In this document: positions 42,071 to 54,304 of the stretch, one piece after another
Layout of the letters: every line of letters begins with the position of its first letter
Position numbering within the stretch: the first letter of the stretch is position 1
From: Amblyomma americanum
Lineage: Eukaryota; Arthropoda; Arachnida; Ixodida; Ixodidae
DNA length: 64,000 bases
Assembly (NCBI RefSeq): GCF_052857255.1
Contig: NC_135505.1
Span: forward strand, 54,734,792 to 54,798,791
Direction: 5' to 3'
Made by a program: the position numbers and the translations under genes
The notes under the pieces: model-generated
The model's input: the letters and a program-made list of their open reading frames with translations, nothing else
Database searches by the model: none
Told to the model about the DNA's origin: nothing

Positions 42071-43120
42071 TGCTCTTTTTATGATTGATGAATATCCATA
42101 GTTGTGATGTTGCAAGGTTCCTTAGATTTGCTGACCGCTTACCTAAGAAGCCAACAAAGCCTCCTGTGCAACGTTTTAGGCTTCTGGAATAAAAGGGTAA
42201 AAACAGTGTGGTACTTTGCAAATTTGTGTCTCGTTTTACCTCGCCCTAGCCTACTATGTCGTTGTTTGTGTAGTTGTCTGTCGTAGTCGGCGGGTAAGCG
42301 GTGGGTGCGCTTCCATGGTAGCCATTTGGAGGGAGGTTACCATAGAATAAGTAGGGTATCGGGAGAGCGGCAAAAAGCACAGCCGGACTTCGGTTACCCA
42401 AGAAAGATGAGGTTATGGGCGAGAGCGCAAGCAGGAGCAACAGGTCGGCGCTTGGCATGGAAACTATCTGGAGCGTGGTTACCCTGGAATGACGACAGAG
42501 AGTTATCATGGACGTTGGCATTATGGCGAGAGCGTAGGAAGATCTAACCGTAGAATGCTTGCGACGGTAACTGCACGGAGGATGATTACCCTGGGAGGGA
42601 AGGAATGGCGAGGCTGTGAGAAGGCGCAACTTGTACGTGGTTATCATAAGAAACAACCGTAAGGTAGATTAAACCTCTTATATCCCCTTCAGCCACCAAT
42701 TATGTCTGCTGAAATGATTTTTTTTATAAATCACTATGACTAGATCAAGTAGAAGAGATGTCCAAAAAATTTAGGCAAAAATACTTTTACTTGAGCATGT
42801 TTTATTCCCGTCCACGTATGTCTACCTAGCGCCTCAAAGCTGCTATACGAACGTAAACACTGCAGCATTTGCTAGTATTTTCTAACTGATCGTTAGACAT
42901 AAATAAATCTTTAATTGTGAGAAAATGGGCTTCAGAAAATTATTCTTTAGTTAATGACTTATGAAACAGATAAAAACAGTCGTTCTGTGCCGACAGACAG
43001 AGGAATATTCGACATTTCTGGCACCGAACGCGGTTTTAAATGTGTAGCCTTCGCATCGGCACCGTTGTGCACTTAACGTGTTAAGAAGTCGGGGCCAATG
43101 GTTCCTTCCATCATAAGCAG
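42071..43120. repeat. unannotated segment with degenerate GGTTACCNTGGAA tandem motif
   Basis: At 42300-42660 short phrases such as AGGTTACCATAGAA, CGGTTACCCAAGAA, TGGTTACCCTGGAA and GATTACCCTGGGAG recur roughly every 50-60 bp, suggesting a decayed minisatellite. The long minus-strand frame across it looks like translated repeat. A similar phrase occurs at 52740-52900. The rest (42660-43120) shows nothing recognisable. Confidence 0.4.
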
Positions 43121-43126
43121 CCTAGG

Positions 43127-43194
43127 TGGAGAGAGAGAGAGAGAAAGAAAGAAAGAAAGGAAGAAAGAAAGAAGGAAAGAAAGAAAGAAAGAAA

Positions 43195-43264
<70 letters not shown>

Positions 43265-43265
43265 G
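43127..43265 (+). repeat. (GA)n-(GAAA)n microsatellite
   Basis: About 139 bp of purine-only sequence on the plus strand (few GGAA interruptions). It gives artefactual KERKKE and SFFLSF frames. Confidence 0.97.
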
Positions 43266-43269
43266 CTTG

Positions 43270-44245
43270 TGGCCTGTTTTCTGCATGGTTTTTACAGAGG
43301 AGAAATTATATTTAAAGGCCGTTGTTGGCCAAATCAAGTCAGAGACCTGAAACAAACTATCCCAACTCTCTACCCGTGTGCTGATTGCTGTTTTGTAGCC
43401 TTGGAACTTAACGGCCAGCTCTGAACTGACTCGTGATGCGAGAGCTCAGGTCCCCCGTTTTCATCTCCGCTTGTGCAGTGCTGCCACTTTGTATTTTTCT
43501 CCGTCGCCAGTTTTATACAAAATATTAATGCCTCTTGCTAAAATCCGCAGCGAAAGTTTCAAAACGATAAAGAAGGCCATTTTCAGACCACCACTGAAAA
43601 GAAGCATAAAATTGTTTTCTTGCTTCGGATTCATGCAGTCTACTTTTTCGCACCTGGGGTCTCTTATCTCGTTCCAATATTTTTTGGGAATATGAGACCC
43701 TCCGGGACACCTGTGGCTATAAGCACAGATCATAACACGTGTTTTCGGGTAGCGGCTCAGCGTAGTGGCGTTCTTTCAACAATCTGCTGGTCTTATGGCT
43801 CGGTCAGCCACACACTTCTTTGTAGGCATTCCCCACCGGCTATTTTCATGCACAACGCTTGAACACTGCAGTTTTCAAACGTTCTCCTTCTAAACGCACA
43901 TTTTTCAACATCTGTAAGCAATAAGACCCATTTCGTACTACTTGTGCCCAAAAAAGTGGGCAGAAAACGCAACTTTGATAACTTCAGCATGAAGGCGCCA
44001 TGTCCACGTTTGTGCGCGCGCCACTGTTGCTGCCTCAAATACGATGACACATACCCAAGGTTGGGCATCGGCTATGGTTTAGTGGAGATCCAAACAGAAA
44101 AAAAATCACCTACGTTTATCTCAAGCGGCTCTTAAATATAGAGGAATCTGAGGGAAAAAGACAATAACGAATTTTCAGAGATCTTGAGGAAATCGGAATG
44201 AGAATCAAAGAAACAAAGCGGTGTGCATTGATTAGCTAAATTTTA
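43270..44245. other. unannotated sequence
   Basis: No domain or repeat was recognised on either strand. Confidence 0.3.
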
Positions 44246-47200
44246 AGGATTAATCACAAAGAACAAAATTTTGAGAGGAAAGAAAAGACATCGAGAAGTT
44301 AACGAAAAAATATCTCTGTTTCAATAATATACGTGTGAAGAACCTGACACACCTGCCAAATGGCATGCCTTTGACGGTGGCACCGAAGGAGAGGAGGACG
44401 GGAAGAGTAAACAGCAGCCCTAATTGAGCGAGAGCATTTTGAAAAAACTGAATTCTCTTCCGTGCAAACCGCCGGCAGTGGAGGATGAAATGATCTATCG
44501 TTTCAACGTTCTCGCATGACGCACATAGATTCGACGGCGTGAACACATAACGGCATAAATATAGATTAAGGCGAGGGATCCTGCAGCGCAACAGCGTGAC
44601 GGATCTTCACATTGCCTTGACGCGCAAGAACGTATACTCCAAGGGAATTTTAAATGTTCGAAATTCGTTTTACCAAATATGCGCTCGTGGCTAAGGCAGT
44701 GGTTTATTGGGTAACGTTCATAGCGATACGTGGTCAGCAAGGTGAGGTTCAGAACGACATAAGCAACAGGCCTATTGACAGCTAATTTCTCTAACAAATA
44801 TGCCATCGAATTTGAAGTGATCCCACTGTGCCCAGTCATCCACTGAAAACGCACCTCTCGGACATGACCTGGCCCAAAGTACATTAGGGTTCGGTACAAG
44901 AGACAAATTGCTGAACTTTGTATTGCTTCCAAGATTGATAGACAGTCCAAGAGAATTACAACTTGACAAATATTGCGGACTACTTTTTTGAAGGCCCAAA
45001 CTAAAAACGAGTAATTTAGCAGCAAATATTGTAGTATTATCAGGGACCCGGATAGAATAACTGCCATCTAGTACAACTCCAATCAGACACCTACTGCTGC
45101 CTTTTCGCCTTGCTGAGAGGCACCTGTGCGAATTGCAGCATGGCTGGAATATTGCAACAGAGATTACTCCTGGACACAGTTTAGCACATTGGCAGAGAAG
45201 TGCTTTGCATACGGCGGCAGCGCATGGTAGAAGCAAACAGCTGGTGCAGCCTGCTCATTGCTGACGCATTGCACGGGCCTAAGCAAGACTGCAATCCTAG
45301 ACAAGTGGTGCTCAGTAAACACAAGTTGAGGCAGTTTGTAAAGCGGGCACTGCTTATCTAGGAACAAACCTTTGTTTGTAATAAAAATTGGAAGAGCCAT
45401 TCTAGGCAATGGCTCAACATCCCGTAAGAAGGTGCGCACCGTGACAAGTAGGAATCGAGAGTTCAAATTCCTTACGTGAACTTCGAGAAAGAGGACACAA
45501 GTTGCCACTGATTTTTGCAAAACACAGGCAAAGCCGTAGAACGCTCCTCTCCAAAAGAACCAGAAGTTGAACTGTATCTAGGACAACGGGAGAACAGAAC
45601 GCAACCGAACTCCAAAATTGATCTTACGTAATTCTTATAGACAAATAAGAGTGTCTCGGCGCATACTGAATTTCTTACTGCTGATTCGCGTCAGGCGACC
45701 GAGAGCTCGCTCTCCTTTGAGGAGTATATACTTCTGATATGAGGCCGCAAGACAAGATGAGGGTCGTATTTTTCACATAGGTACTTTAGGGAGTCATCTT
45801 GCGGGATTTGGGTGCAGCAATACAAAAGTCAGATATAAACAGGGGACGCTAGAGGAAAAACGAGAACGGAAGATTTCTTCACGTTGATAATTAAATGTAA
45901 CTTGCCCATCCATACTTCCAGGGCATTAGGGTATTCCTGCAATAGTTGTTAAAGTGAATGAATGTCTCTAGCAGAAGCAAAAATGGTGATGTCCGCATAC
46001 ACAACACTTTGATGTCACCCTGAATTGGTATGTTCCGCATAAGTATGTTAAAAAAAAAAAAGGAGACAGAAACGATTCCTGAGGCGCACTTCTGGCCTTT
46101 GAAAAGGTTTCTGAAGTAAATCAACAGTGAGAACAGAATAAACTGCTATTTTTTAAATATTCCTGCACCCATGCAACAATGTAAAAAGGCGCCCGAATTC
46201 CGTCAAACTTCTTCAATAGTATTGAATGCTTATTAAATATTGAATGCTCATTCAATGGTAATTCAATAGTATTGAATGACATATGCTTTAGCGATATCCA
46301 AAGTGACTCTCTTTCTTCTTAATTACAACCCTATATCTGCTTTCCAAATCTAAACGTGCAGTTCAAATAGAGCCCCCCGACGAAACTCTATCTGAGAAGC
46401 ACTGAAGGCCTGTATAGCAAGAATGTTATCTGTATGACTGCTGTTAACAATGAGTTCTTAAAGTTTAACAAATCAGACAAGAGAGAAATCGGTCGAATGT
46501 TATCAATTAATATAGCCTTCTTTGGATTTTTGAGAAGTACGATCATTTCAGAAATTTTCTATTCAGGAGGAAGCCAAGCTGTCTCATGGGACACACTAAC
46601 AATATGCAATACGTCAGAGTAAATTCTTCCATTACAGACTTCAACATACCAGTAGAGACCCCATCGCCTCCACGAGCTGCAGGTTTGAAGCCAGTATCTA
46701 TGGAAAATATTTCAGAGGGTGTAACCGCCATGAAGTCTGTGCGCGGAGAGGGCAGGACGAATGAAACCACATACCGCACTTGAAAGCGCAGAGCAAAGCC
46801 TTGTGCTATCTGATCAAGTTGTTTTTTTTTTGCTTCCTGGTTGATAGCGCACTGACTCTGTAACATGAGAGGACGGCGAATCAAGGTTGCCTTCTCTGAA
46901 TCGGTACGAAGCTTTGCGGTTATTTGAGCCTGATAGAATACAGTTCAAATTCCTGTTTTACTCCTCCTTCGCCTTACCAATGGTCGTTTTAACTGAAGCC
47001 GCAAAAACATTTGCAATTTATTGAATTCCGCGGGAAGTGATTATAAGAGATGCTATTCCAGGCAGCTTATCTAAGTCCATATGCTCTTTCGCACTCATCA
47101 TTTCGCCACAGGCAGGTTTGTTTCTTTTTGACCGTAGACTGCACAGTAAATGCGGAACGCTGAGAGGCCCCTAACACGCAATAGAAAACTTGCTGAGCGT

Positions 47201-47884
47201 GATCCAAGATATCAGATGATGCAATGCAGGAGAAAGGATTGCATAAGTTTTCTGAGAAGTGTCTGGTTTACGAATTTTTGTGGAGAAGCAGTCACCTTGA
47301 AGAGAGAAGCTACTATGGTGAAAGTTATCGGAAAGTGATCACTGCAAGAACCACAATCCACTGTACACGACGAAAGACCTGCATACCATTCACTTCTAAT
47401 GTTATGTCAATGACAGCCCTAGAATCGGAACTCATGTATCTCCTTCACTGCTACAGCAACGCACGTTCGTTGCCGATATCCATGAACAAAGACGCTGTCC
47501 ACATGCTTAGTACGAAAACCCCAAATTACGTGATGAGAATTGAAGTAACCAGCAATCACGACTGTATTGTTAGAGCGCTCAACATTTAAATGATCTCTGC
47601 TGTGGACACCTGAACGAAACTGAACATTACTAACGATGAGGGGAGCACTCTGTGGAATTGTGATATCAACAGCCAACAATTCGCAGTCAGGCCTTTGAAT
47701 TTGGTGTGACACATGCGCTGGATGAAAAAATTTAGAACAAATTCATGTTAACGAGCCACCACCAAAGCCGTAGTTGCGATCGGCTTGGAATATTCAGAAA
47801 TTATTGAGAGAGAATGACCTAATAGGAGTAACAGGTGTAATGTATGCGCACGTTAATTAACCAACTAGTCGAAACTATCAGCAG

Positions 47885-47955
47885 CCCATAGCCAAGGCGT
47901 TCTGCATAGCTTGAGTAGCTTTGGGACGTTAATCCTATAAAGGCAAACCAAATGT
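47885..47955 (+). mobile_element. SINE 3' fragment
   Basis: The phrase CATAGCTTGAGTAGCTTTGG followed by GACGTTAATCC matches the 3' half of the SINE at 3248-3492 (CATAGCCTGAGTCGCTTTGG, GACGTTAAACCC). The tRNA-like head is missing. It sits inside the decayed LINE copy C. Confidence 0.65.
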
Positions 47956-48275
47956 GCCATGATCATATATGCTCACTAATTCAATCCTATACAGCGTTCT
48001 CAATAGAAAAGCCAAGTTTCTTTAAGTAAAATTATATCGGGTCGAATTGTTACACATGTTTCTGTAAATCATGAAAAGAAGATGCGACAGAACGGCAATT
48101 CTACTGCTGTACTTTTAACCCCGCCATTGTTACTGTAAAAGAAGAGAGGCTGTGACAGCCTCCTTTAACCCATCAGTTTTATGAGGATTACTGGAGGAAC
48201 CTTTCTTGCTTTTGTTGCTTGGGATGGCTGACTTCGACGGAGAAGAAGGAGCTCGGCGCTTCTGGGAAGGATATA

Positions 48276-49279
48276 CTATATCGACGTCTGTAGTGCAAGC
48301 GGTAGAAAGGCTGGTATTCCCGGCACCACGTACAGGCTCAGACGAGGACGCAGCAGGAACAGAACCGAGAGGAGATACGCCGGAGAGGCTATGCGATGGA
48401 TTAGTTGATGGAACGGAATACCAACAGTTGAATGAGCAAACTGACTTGAAATGACCTGCGATAGAGCTTCACTGAAGGCAGTAAACATACGGTCCACATC
48501 ACTTGCAAGCGCCTTCTCGACAGCTGACACATATTTCGTCAGCAACGCATCTACCTCAGACATAGATTACCTAGAAAGACCCGCATGGGAATGCCTACTC
48601 CGGTCTAATAGTGCATAAGCATCGGCTCTAGAGCACTTTCTATGCTGAATGATGTCCATAACATTCGGCTCATCTGAACGTGTTGGACAGCAAACATCAT
48701 CAGCCGGATGAACACCGCCACAGAGGCTGCAAATGGCACTCTCAGATGTGCAGAGCTCGGAGGAATGGTTCTCCCCGCATAGTCGACAACGCGTCGCAGA
48801 GTTGCAAGCTTTGCTGTTATGACCAAAGCGCCAGCAATTACTGCATTGCAAAGGACGAGGACGTAGCGGGTGGACTCAGTACACTATGGACCAAACCTTA
48901 AGCTCAGACGGGCAAGACGATCCTACAAATGTTGCAATCACAGACTCTGTTGGCGCACGTGAGCCATTAACAGATATGTTAATGTCTGCTACAGCGGTAA
49001 ACTGTTAACACGCCAATGCCGGCGTCCTGAAAGTCGCCAAGGAGTTCCTGAGGAGAGGTCGATGGGTCCATGCCGCGTATAATACCTTTTGAACATGCGA
49101 GTTACTCTGGAATGAAAGGCCTAACTGGAAATGATGTAAAGAATGTGCAGTGCAGCTACTCCGACACGCACTGCACATCAGAGGATAGGCACAGAATACC
49201 CATAAAGCCGAAAGGGCGCACTTCAGATTTCCAGGTGGCGGCAGGTAACAGCGTAACACCTGCTCCTGAATCATTTTAG
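48276..49279 (-). pseudogene. LINE copy C ORF1 (Gag-like) with three CCHC-type knuckles
   Basis: The upstream part in broken frames has EVRPFGFMGILCLSSD and IIRGMDPSTSPQELLGDF (about 49020-49240), the RNA-binding region of a Gag-like ORF1. 48567-48851 then gives CSNCWRFGHNSKACNSATRC, CRLCGENHSSELC and CSLCGGVHPADDVC, three consecutive zinc knuckles. A Ser/Leu-rich stretch follows to 48276. In living LINEs of this kind the protein coats the RNA and accompanies it back to the nucleus. Confidence 0.75.
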
Positions 49280-49544
49280 AATTTTTTAATTTTAGGGCCC
49301 AGTCTTCAATGCTGTCTTCAATTCAATGGAAAGAATGCAAGAGCAAACTTTGGGCCGGCAAGCAAGTGAACCGGAGAGCCGCACCCCCACACGGGGAAGC
49401 GAAAGACATTGCTCTTGGCCTCAGGGGACATTACACCTAGCTATCGGTACAGCAATACAAAAAAAAAACTGACCAGAACTACAACACCTGGATCGGCCTC
49501 ACCGTAGAGGGAAAAAGAGGGAGTCCAGCGGAGGCAACACGATC

Positions 49545-49590
49545 AACCCCCCACCCCCACCCCCCCCTGTCCCCCCTGTCCTTGCGTCTC
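49545..49590 (+). repeat. C-rich low-complexity stretch
   Basis: CCCCCCACCCCCACCCCCCC-type run followed by two TGTCCCCC units; possible G-quadruplex-forming strand on the minus side. Confidence 0.6.
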
Positions 49591-49715
49591 CCAATCTATC
49601 AGCCGACATATTATTACAACTCCTTTTGCCGTCAAAACGCTCCTGTATCCAGCAAGTAACAGCCGGTGTCTTGGCCACTCCCTAGCAGCGGGTATGTGCC
49701 AGCATTGTTTGAGGC

Positions 49716-49717
<2 letters not shown>

Positions 49718-49758
<41 letters not shown>

Positions 49759-49877
49759 CCAACCAACCAACCAACCAACCAACCAACCAACCAACCAACC
49801 AAACAAACAAACAAACAAACAAACAACCAACCAACCAACCAACCAACCAACCAACCAACCAACCAACCAACCAACAA
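49718..49877 (+). repeat. compound tetranucleotide microsatellite (AATC)n-(AACC)n-(AAAC)n-(AACC)n
   Basis: About 160 bp of four-base repeats that change unit type three times. Frames over it ([16 protein letters not shown]) are artefacts. Confidence 0.97.
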
Positions 49878-49899
49878 TATCAAAGACAGGAACAGCGAC

Positions 49900-51240
49900 A
49901 GAAACCGGCAGGCCACAGAATAGCAGAAGGGTTCCTGTTGTTCCTCACAAAGAACAGGATGTCCACCTTAGCACTTCGTCTTCATCTATGACAAGGAAAA
50001 ACAGTGTGTCATTTCTACATTATCCTATTGACACATTCCGAACAATAAATTGCACCATTCACTGCCGTTTGAAAAGATATCATGCCAAAAAAAGTTATTT
50101 ACTGGTTCCGTCAAAATACGTCGTGATGCAAATCTTTTATTTTTTTTACAAACAAGTTTCGCTGTAGCTGCAAGAGATGGCGCCACATACTTGACAGGGA
50201 TAAAGCTCTTAATAGTGAAAGTAGCGACACTCTCCTCCACTTCCGCGTTTTCTTCCTCGATTCTCCTCGCCCGCTACTCGGGCCATCGGGCACTCGCCGG
50301 CCCGATGTGTCCGCAAGCACACGTCAGCGTGCCGAAGTTCACGCTTTTTTGCACGCTCTTTTATTAAACACAACCACAAAAAAGTGATGCGACATGCAAG
50401 ACTCTGCCATGAACCACATTTATCACTTTCTCGTTCGAGCACTGAGATCACTAAACGTGAGCGCTTGCAGCATGAAAAATCAAACCGCACTCCGTGCTCC
50501 TCAATATGTCAGAGTTTTTATTAGCCGGAATTTTACCCGTTACGTTTTTTATTCAATAGTTTTGAGCTCCCTGACGCTCCGCTAAATGTTGATTTTACCT
50601 AGCGCTATATTTTCGCAGAAATACTGCTCATAACGCTGTTCTTTTGCGATCGACCGAGGTGAAGAGTGCGGTAATTTAGGTAACGAAGTCATTTCACGAG
50701 TGAGTGAGTTGCTGCGAAAATGCAGGGAAAGTTTTCCTAATGCGCGTTATGTATTTTTGAGCAGGTTTCAGCCGAAAATTTTAAGCTTGGCTTATAAGTG
50801 TGATGTGCCCGCCGCGGCTTTATTGCCGTCGTTAAAATTTCACGGCTGCTTGAAAGAGAAGAATTATATTTTCTAGTTTTTTTGTTAACTTTAAAAACTA
50901 CTGCAGAAGCGAGCCTGGCCAAGGGTTTCGCTTAAAATTTTGAGGTGTTTGCTAGTGCCAAAAGAAGAGTTTATTAAGTGGCGAAAAGATACGATATTCT
51001 CTTGATGATTCATATACGATAATCCCTCGAATGTATTCAAGGAATGCATCAGATTCCCTTGCTGAATCAATATTCAGCACTGTAAAGCGCGATCAGAAAT
51101 GATGTATTCATTCTGTGACTAAGTGAGTCTCAAGGAAACAATTTGTCCTCTTATGAACTACAATGCAAAAAAATTTGATGTTATTTTGAAAACACCATTG
51201 AATGCAGTTATAATAGCAATTTCGAATGCGACAATTCAAA
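49900..51240. other. unannotated sequence
   Basis: Short frames near 50050-50400 and 50400-50590 have no domain. 50220-50340 is locally GC-rich. Nothing could be assigned. Confidence 0.3.
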
Positions 51241-51244
51241 GCTC

Positions 51245-51790
51245 GCACTGTCAATAGAGGTAGAAGGCAACGAAAGGGTCGATAGAGTCACTCGCGAGTA
51301 AACTAACGGAGCACTCTTGAACGAAGACCCGGAGGACTTCTTGAAGGTAATCCCGACTTACTCCGACATTTTAAATTATTACAGAAGGTCGAGACTGAAG
51401 TATCCTCCTCCCCACAACAAATTAAATACAAGAAGCAGTTTACTGGATGAAGCTGCAAACCGGAGCCTTCCCCAATTTACAAGTCCTTAGCAAAATGTTC
51501 CCGAACCAAAACAGGGACATCTGCCCATGGTGCGGTGCAACTCCCACCCAATACCATATTACTGGGAAATGTGACAGAAATAAAGCATTTCACGGCTCAG
51601 AAAATCCGAGTGCGGTGCAGTGGAAGAGTGTGCTCTCGAACGGCAACCCACTCTTCCAGAGAGGATTGGTCATCCATGCCCAGCGAGCGGCGAACCTCAG
51701 CGGTGCCCTGGAATAGGGGCGCCGACCTCTGCAAGACGGAGGGAAACATCTGTTTGAAGATGAAGACCTCTGTCTGACCGAAAGACCTTG
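51245..51790 (+). pseudogene. LINE 3' fragment D (RNase H end and Cys/His tail)
   Basis: Upstream frame: EGNERVDRVTRE then DFLKVIPTYSDILNYYRRSR and LKYPPPHNKLNTR, the end of RNase H and the linker typical of a LINE family common in ticks. From 51447, LQTGAFPNLQVLSKMFPNQN, DICPWCGATPTQYHITGKC (C-x2-C-x8-H-x4-C), then VIHAQRAANLSGALE to TAG at 51716. 5'-truncated. The 60.87-61.97 kb fragment looks like an upstream piece of the same family. Confidence 0.75.
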
Positions 51791-51799
51791 TTAGAGCAA

Positions 51800-54260
51800 T
51801 AACGTGTATCTTATGACATCCTCTCTAAAGATTCAAACCCCCTATAAACCCTCAGACAGACGATGTTATAACACCGTTAAATCTACCAGCTAGATGTTTT
51901 CAAGATGTTTTCTATCAAGATGTTTTCTATTTTGCACATGGTCAGGAGCATGCGTATTTAGTAGCATAAAAAATGAACGCCGAAGATGCAAACGTTTTTC
52001 GCCGAAACCCAAACTGAGATTCAGAAATTAAAGTGGCTATAATAGGAGTAATGCTCACGCCAGCAGACCCGAGTAGAACACAGAACAATGAATTTAAAAA
52101 GAAAGATTAGCATGTAAAACGGCGCACAATGATCAGCGAATTAAGCATAATTATCAGCTTCCTGATAATCTCGCAAGAAGATTTATGTACGCAAACTAGT
52201 TTAGGTGCCACGAAATGCACAATACTTCGCCGAGGACCGTGTGCTGTGTCAGAACAAATTCCTTAAGGGCGATGTTGTGGATCCGCTTTTTTCTTCGGCT
52301 CGTGTCATGTTTTCCTCGAGAAATCGCGGACAGCACGACGTCATTTTCACTCAGTCTTGTGCACTTAAATGCACCGCAATCGGACATAACGCGGCACTAA
52401 AAGTAGAGTTCTAATTGTCAGCGCGTAAGTCAACGGAGCTGGACCCGCAGCAGAGGCAGAGGGCCTGCACATGGCGCCGACGACCTAGAAATCGATCTTT
52501 TCCCTCGCGTTGTCTGGGCGACGTCCGGGCGAGCCAATCAGCGCCGAGCAGAGAGTCGGGAGAGGAGGATGTGCGAGAGTTCACGGCGCGGAGGCAAAGT
52601 TCACAGAAATGCGCTACTTTCAATATCAAATGGCTTTAGACAGTGAGGGTCCCATTGACAAGGGCGCGGTGTTTAAAGCTGGAAATTCGCCTTGTATATG
52701 AAAATTTGAGCATGCTTAGCTCGCGTTCACATGTGCGGACGCAGCGCCTCAAGGAGATAAGAACTACCCCTAGAAGGAGAAGGACGGTTGCCGCGGAAGG
52801 AAGGTACGGCGAGCGAAGGCTAGGTGAGAGAACAGGAAGGCGCACGAAGGTAAGAATCCGGAAGGTGGTTACCATTGAAGGAGGAGGGGGGTGCAGCGAG
52901 AGTGGAGGAATGCAGCACGGTCCATCTGCGATAGCTGCTGCGAAATGCGCCGCTTGAGGAGAGCATCATCGGTGGAGCGGCGGTTCAAGAGCGGTGGATT
53001 GCTGAGGAGACCTAAGTGAAAAACGACTATGTGTGGAAATCTCAAAAGAGCACCCTAGAAATACACAGATGTGAGGTCACTTTCATATTCTCGAGAACAA
53101 CATATCGCAAAGTAAAAAGAAATTAACATCGGCCGCTGAATCTCGCGTTCATCAGTGGAAACGGTCCTGTCAGTTTTTGCATCTTTTGTTTTTTGAAACC
53201 GTGATTTTTGCTCTGCCTTCTCAGAATAGAACTGTGCAGAAAAAACGTACTTCGTAGATGTGTACTACGCTAGTTAGATGTCTTCGTACCACAGCTGATA
53301 TACACTTAGAAAAAAAGCGGCCATTTGACATTTCTTATTTTTGCAATAACTTACAAGATGGAATCGCAAAAAACACAAAAATAACATAGTGAGATGTTGA
53401 AGTTCTATACAAAAATACGTATTCAGATGACGTTAGTGTGCTTGTTAGTGAAATGTTAGTGCGCTGAAACATCCGTTTAGTACTAAGTATCAGTGTCAAT
53501 TTGAAACCTTTTTGCTGATTTGTCCGCTTCTGTTGCCTTCTCTATTGTTTGCACAACATCTTTAATAAGAGATTTTACACAATAATAATGAACAAAAACT
53601 TGGAGGCTAATACGAAATCACTGTAAAAAGGTTCAACTCATAGCCAAGAATAGGTGTGGGCAGGAAAGTACAGGAAATGTACAGGAAAGGCGTAACGCTT
53701 TCTAGGACAGCATAGGAGAAATCAAGTTCAGAAGTTCAGAAGAATGGCTCACCATAGCGGTGCATAACGCAACAACTGCAGCGAAGTAGGCCGAAAATGC
53801 TTTCAAGATAAAAAAAGCCGCTGATGGCTGAGGCTTCTCAATCCGCGTGAGTAGCCAAGAGCGACAATTCGCGCTGCCCAGCCCGAACCAGAAAACAGGG
53901 GGAAGGCGAGGCCCGTTCAGCAGCGAAATGACCAGAGCAATATCAGCACTTCAATGTCGTTCTGGTCTTTTCGCAGCTTGTTTTGTTGCTGGTTGTAATA
54001 GTAAATGACACTTTTTCCTACACTTCTTCATGTGAATCGGGCTTGTAACAAGTCTCTGTGCTGGGACCTTTGATTTTCTTATTTATGTCGCAGACTTACC
54101 TGACTGCTTTAAAGTTAGAAACTTGATAACTAGAAAGTTTTACCAGTTAATGTTGTGCCGGTGGTATTGTTATATATCGCTAAATTTACCGTGACTCTAA
54201 TGCAGGTCTTCTTCAGTGCGGCATTAACTGTGCTGTTGACTGGGCTAACACATGAAGCAT
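51800..54260. other. unannotated sequence
   Basis: No domain recognised. 52430-52620 is GC-rich with a CCAAT box (GAGCCAATCAGCGCC near 52530), and 52740-52900 holds GGTTACC-type degenerate motifs as at 42.3 kb. 53000-54260 is AT-rich with nothing identifiable. Confidence 0.35.
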
Positions 54261-54304
54261 GAAAAAAATACTGTATAAGAAGAAGACGAACTGTCCCCGC
54301 TAAT

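Larger units (their letters stand above)
44250..49300 (-). pseudogene. degenerate full-length LINE, copy C
   Basis: Reads right to left over about 5 kb and keeps the order ORF1, endonuclease, RT, RNase H, Cys/His tail. Endonuclease (47150-47720): NTVVIAGYFNSHHVIWGFRT and, further on, CSDHFPITFT (about 47320-47345). RT (45770-46900): GGDGVSTGMLKSVMEE, PIQGDIKVL, and VVYADITIFASARDIHSL, in which the catalytic YADD has lost an Asp. Thumb: 45164-45520 with VATCVLFLEVHVRNLNSRFL. RNase H: 44650-45067 with CLSILEAIQSS and FQWMTGHSGITSNSMAYL. Tail: LCASCENVETIDHFILHC (about 44480-44530). Dozens of frameshifts and stops; an old copy. The clade resembles the I/Ingi-type LINEs that carry RNase H. Confidence 0.8.

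Noticed and set aside
43098..43424. 108-codon Lys/Glu/Arg frame and its minus-strand Phe/Ser partner
   Set aside because: Pure translation of the (GAAA)n microsatellite.
49666..50167. Asn/Gln/Thr-rich frames up to 157 codons
   Set aside because: Translation of the tetranucleotide microsatellite.
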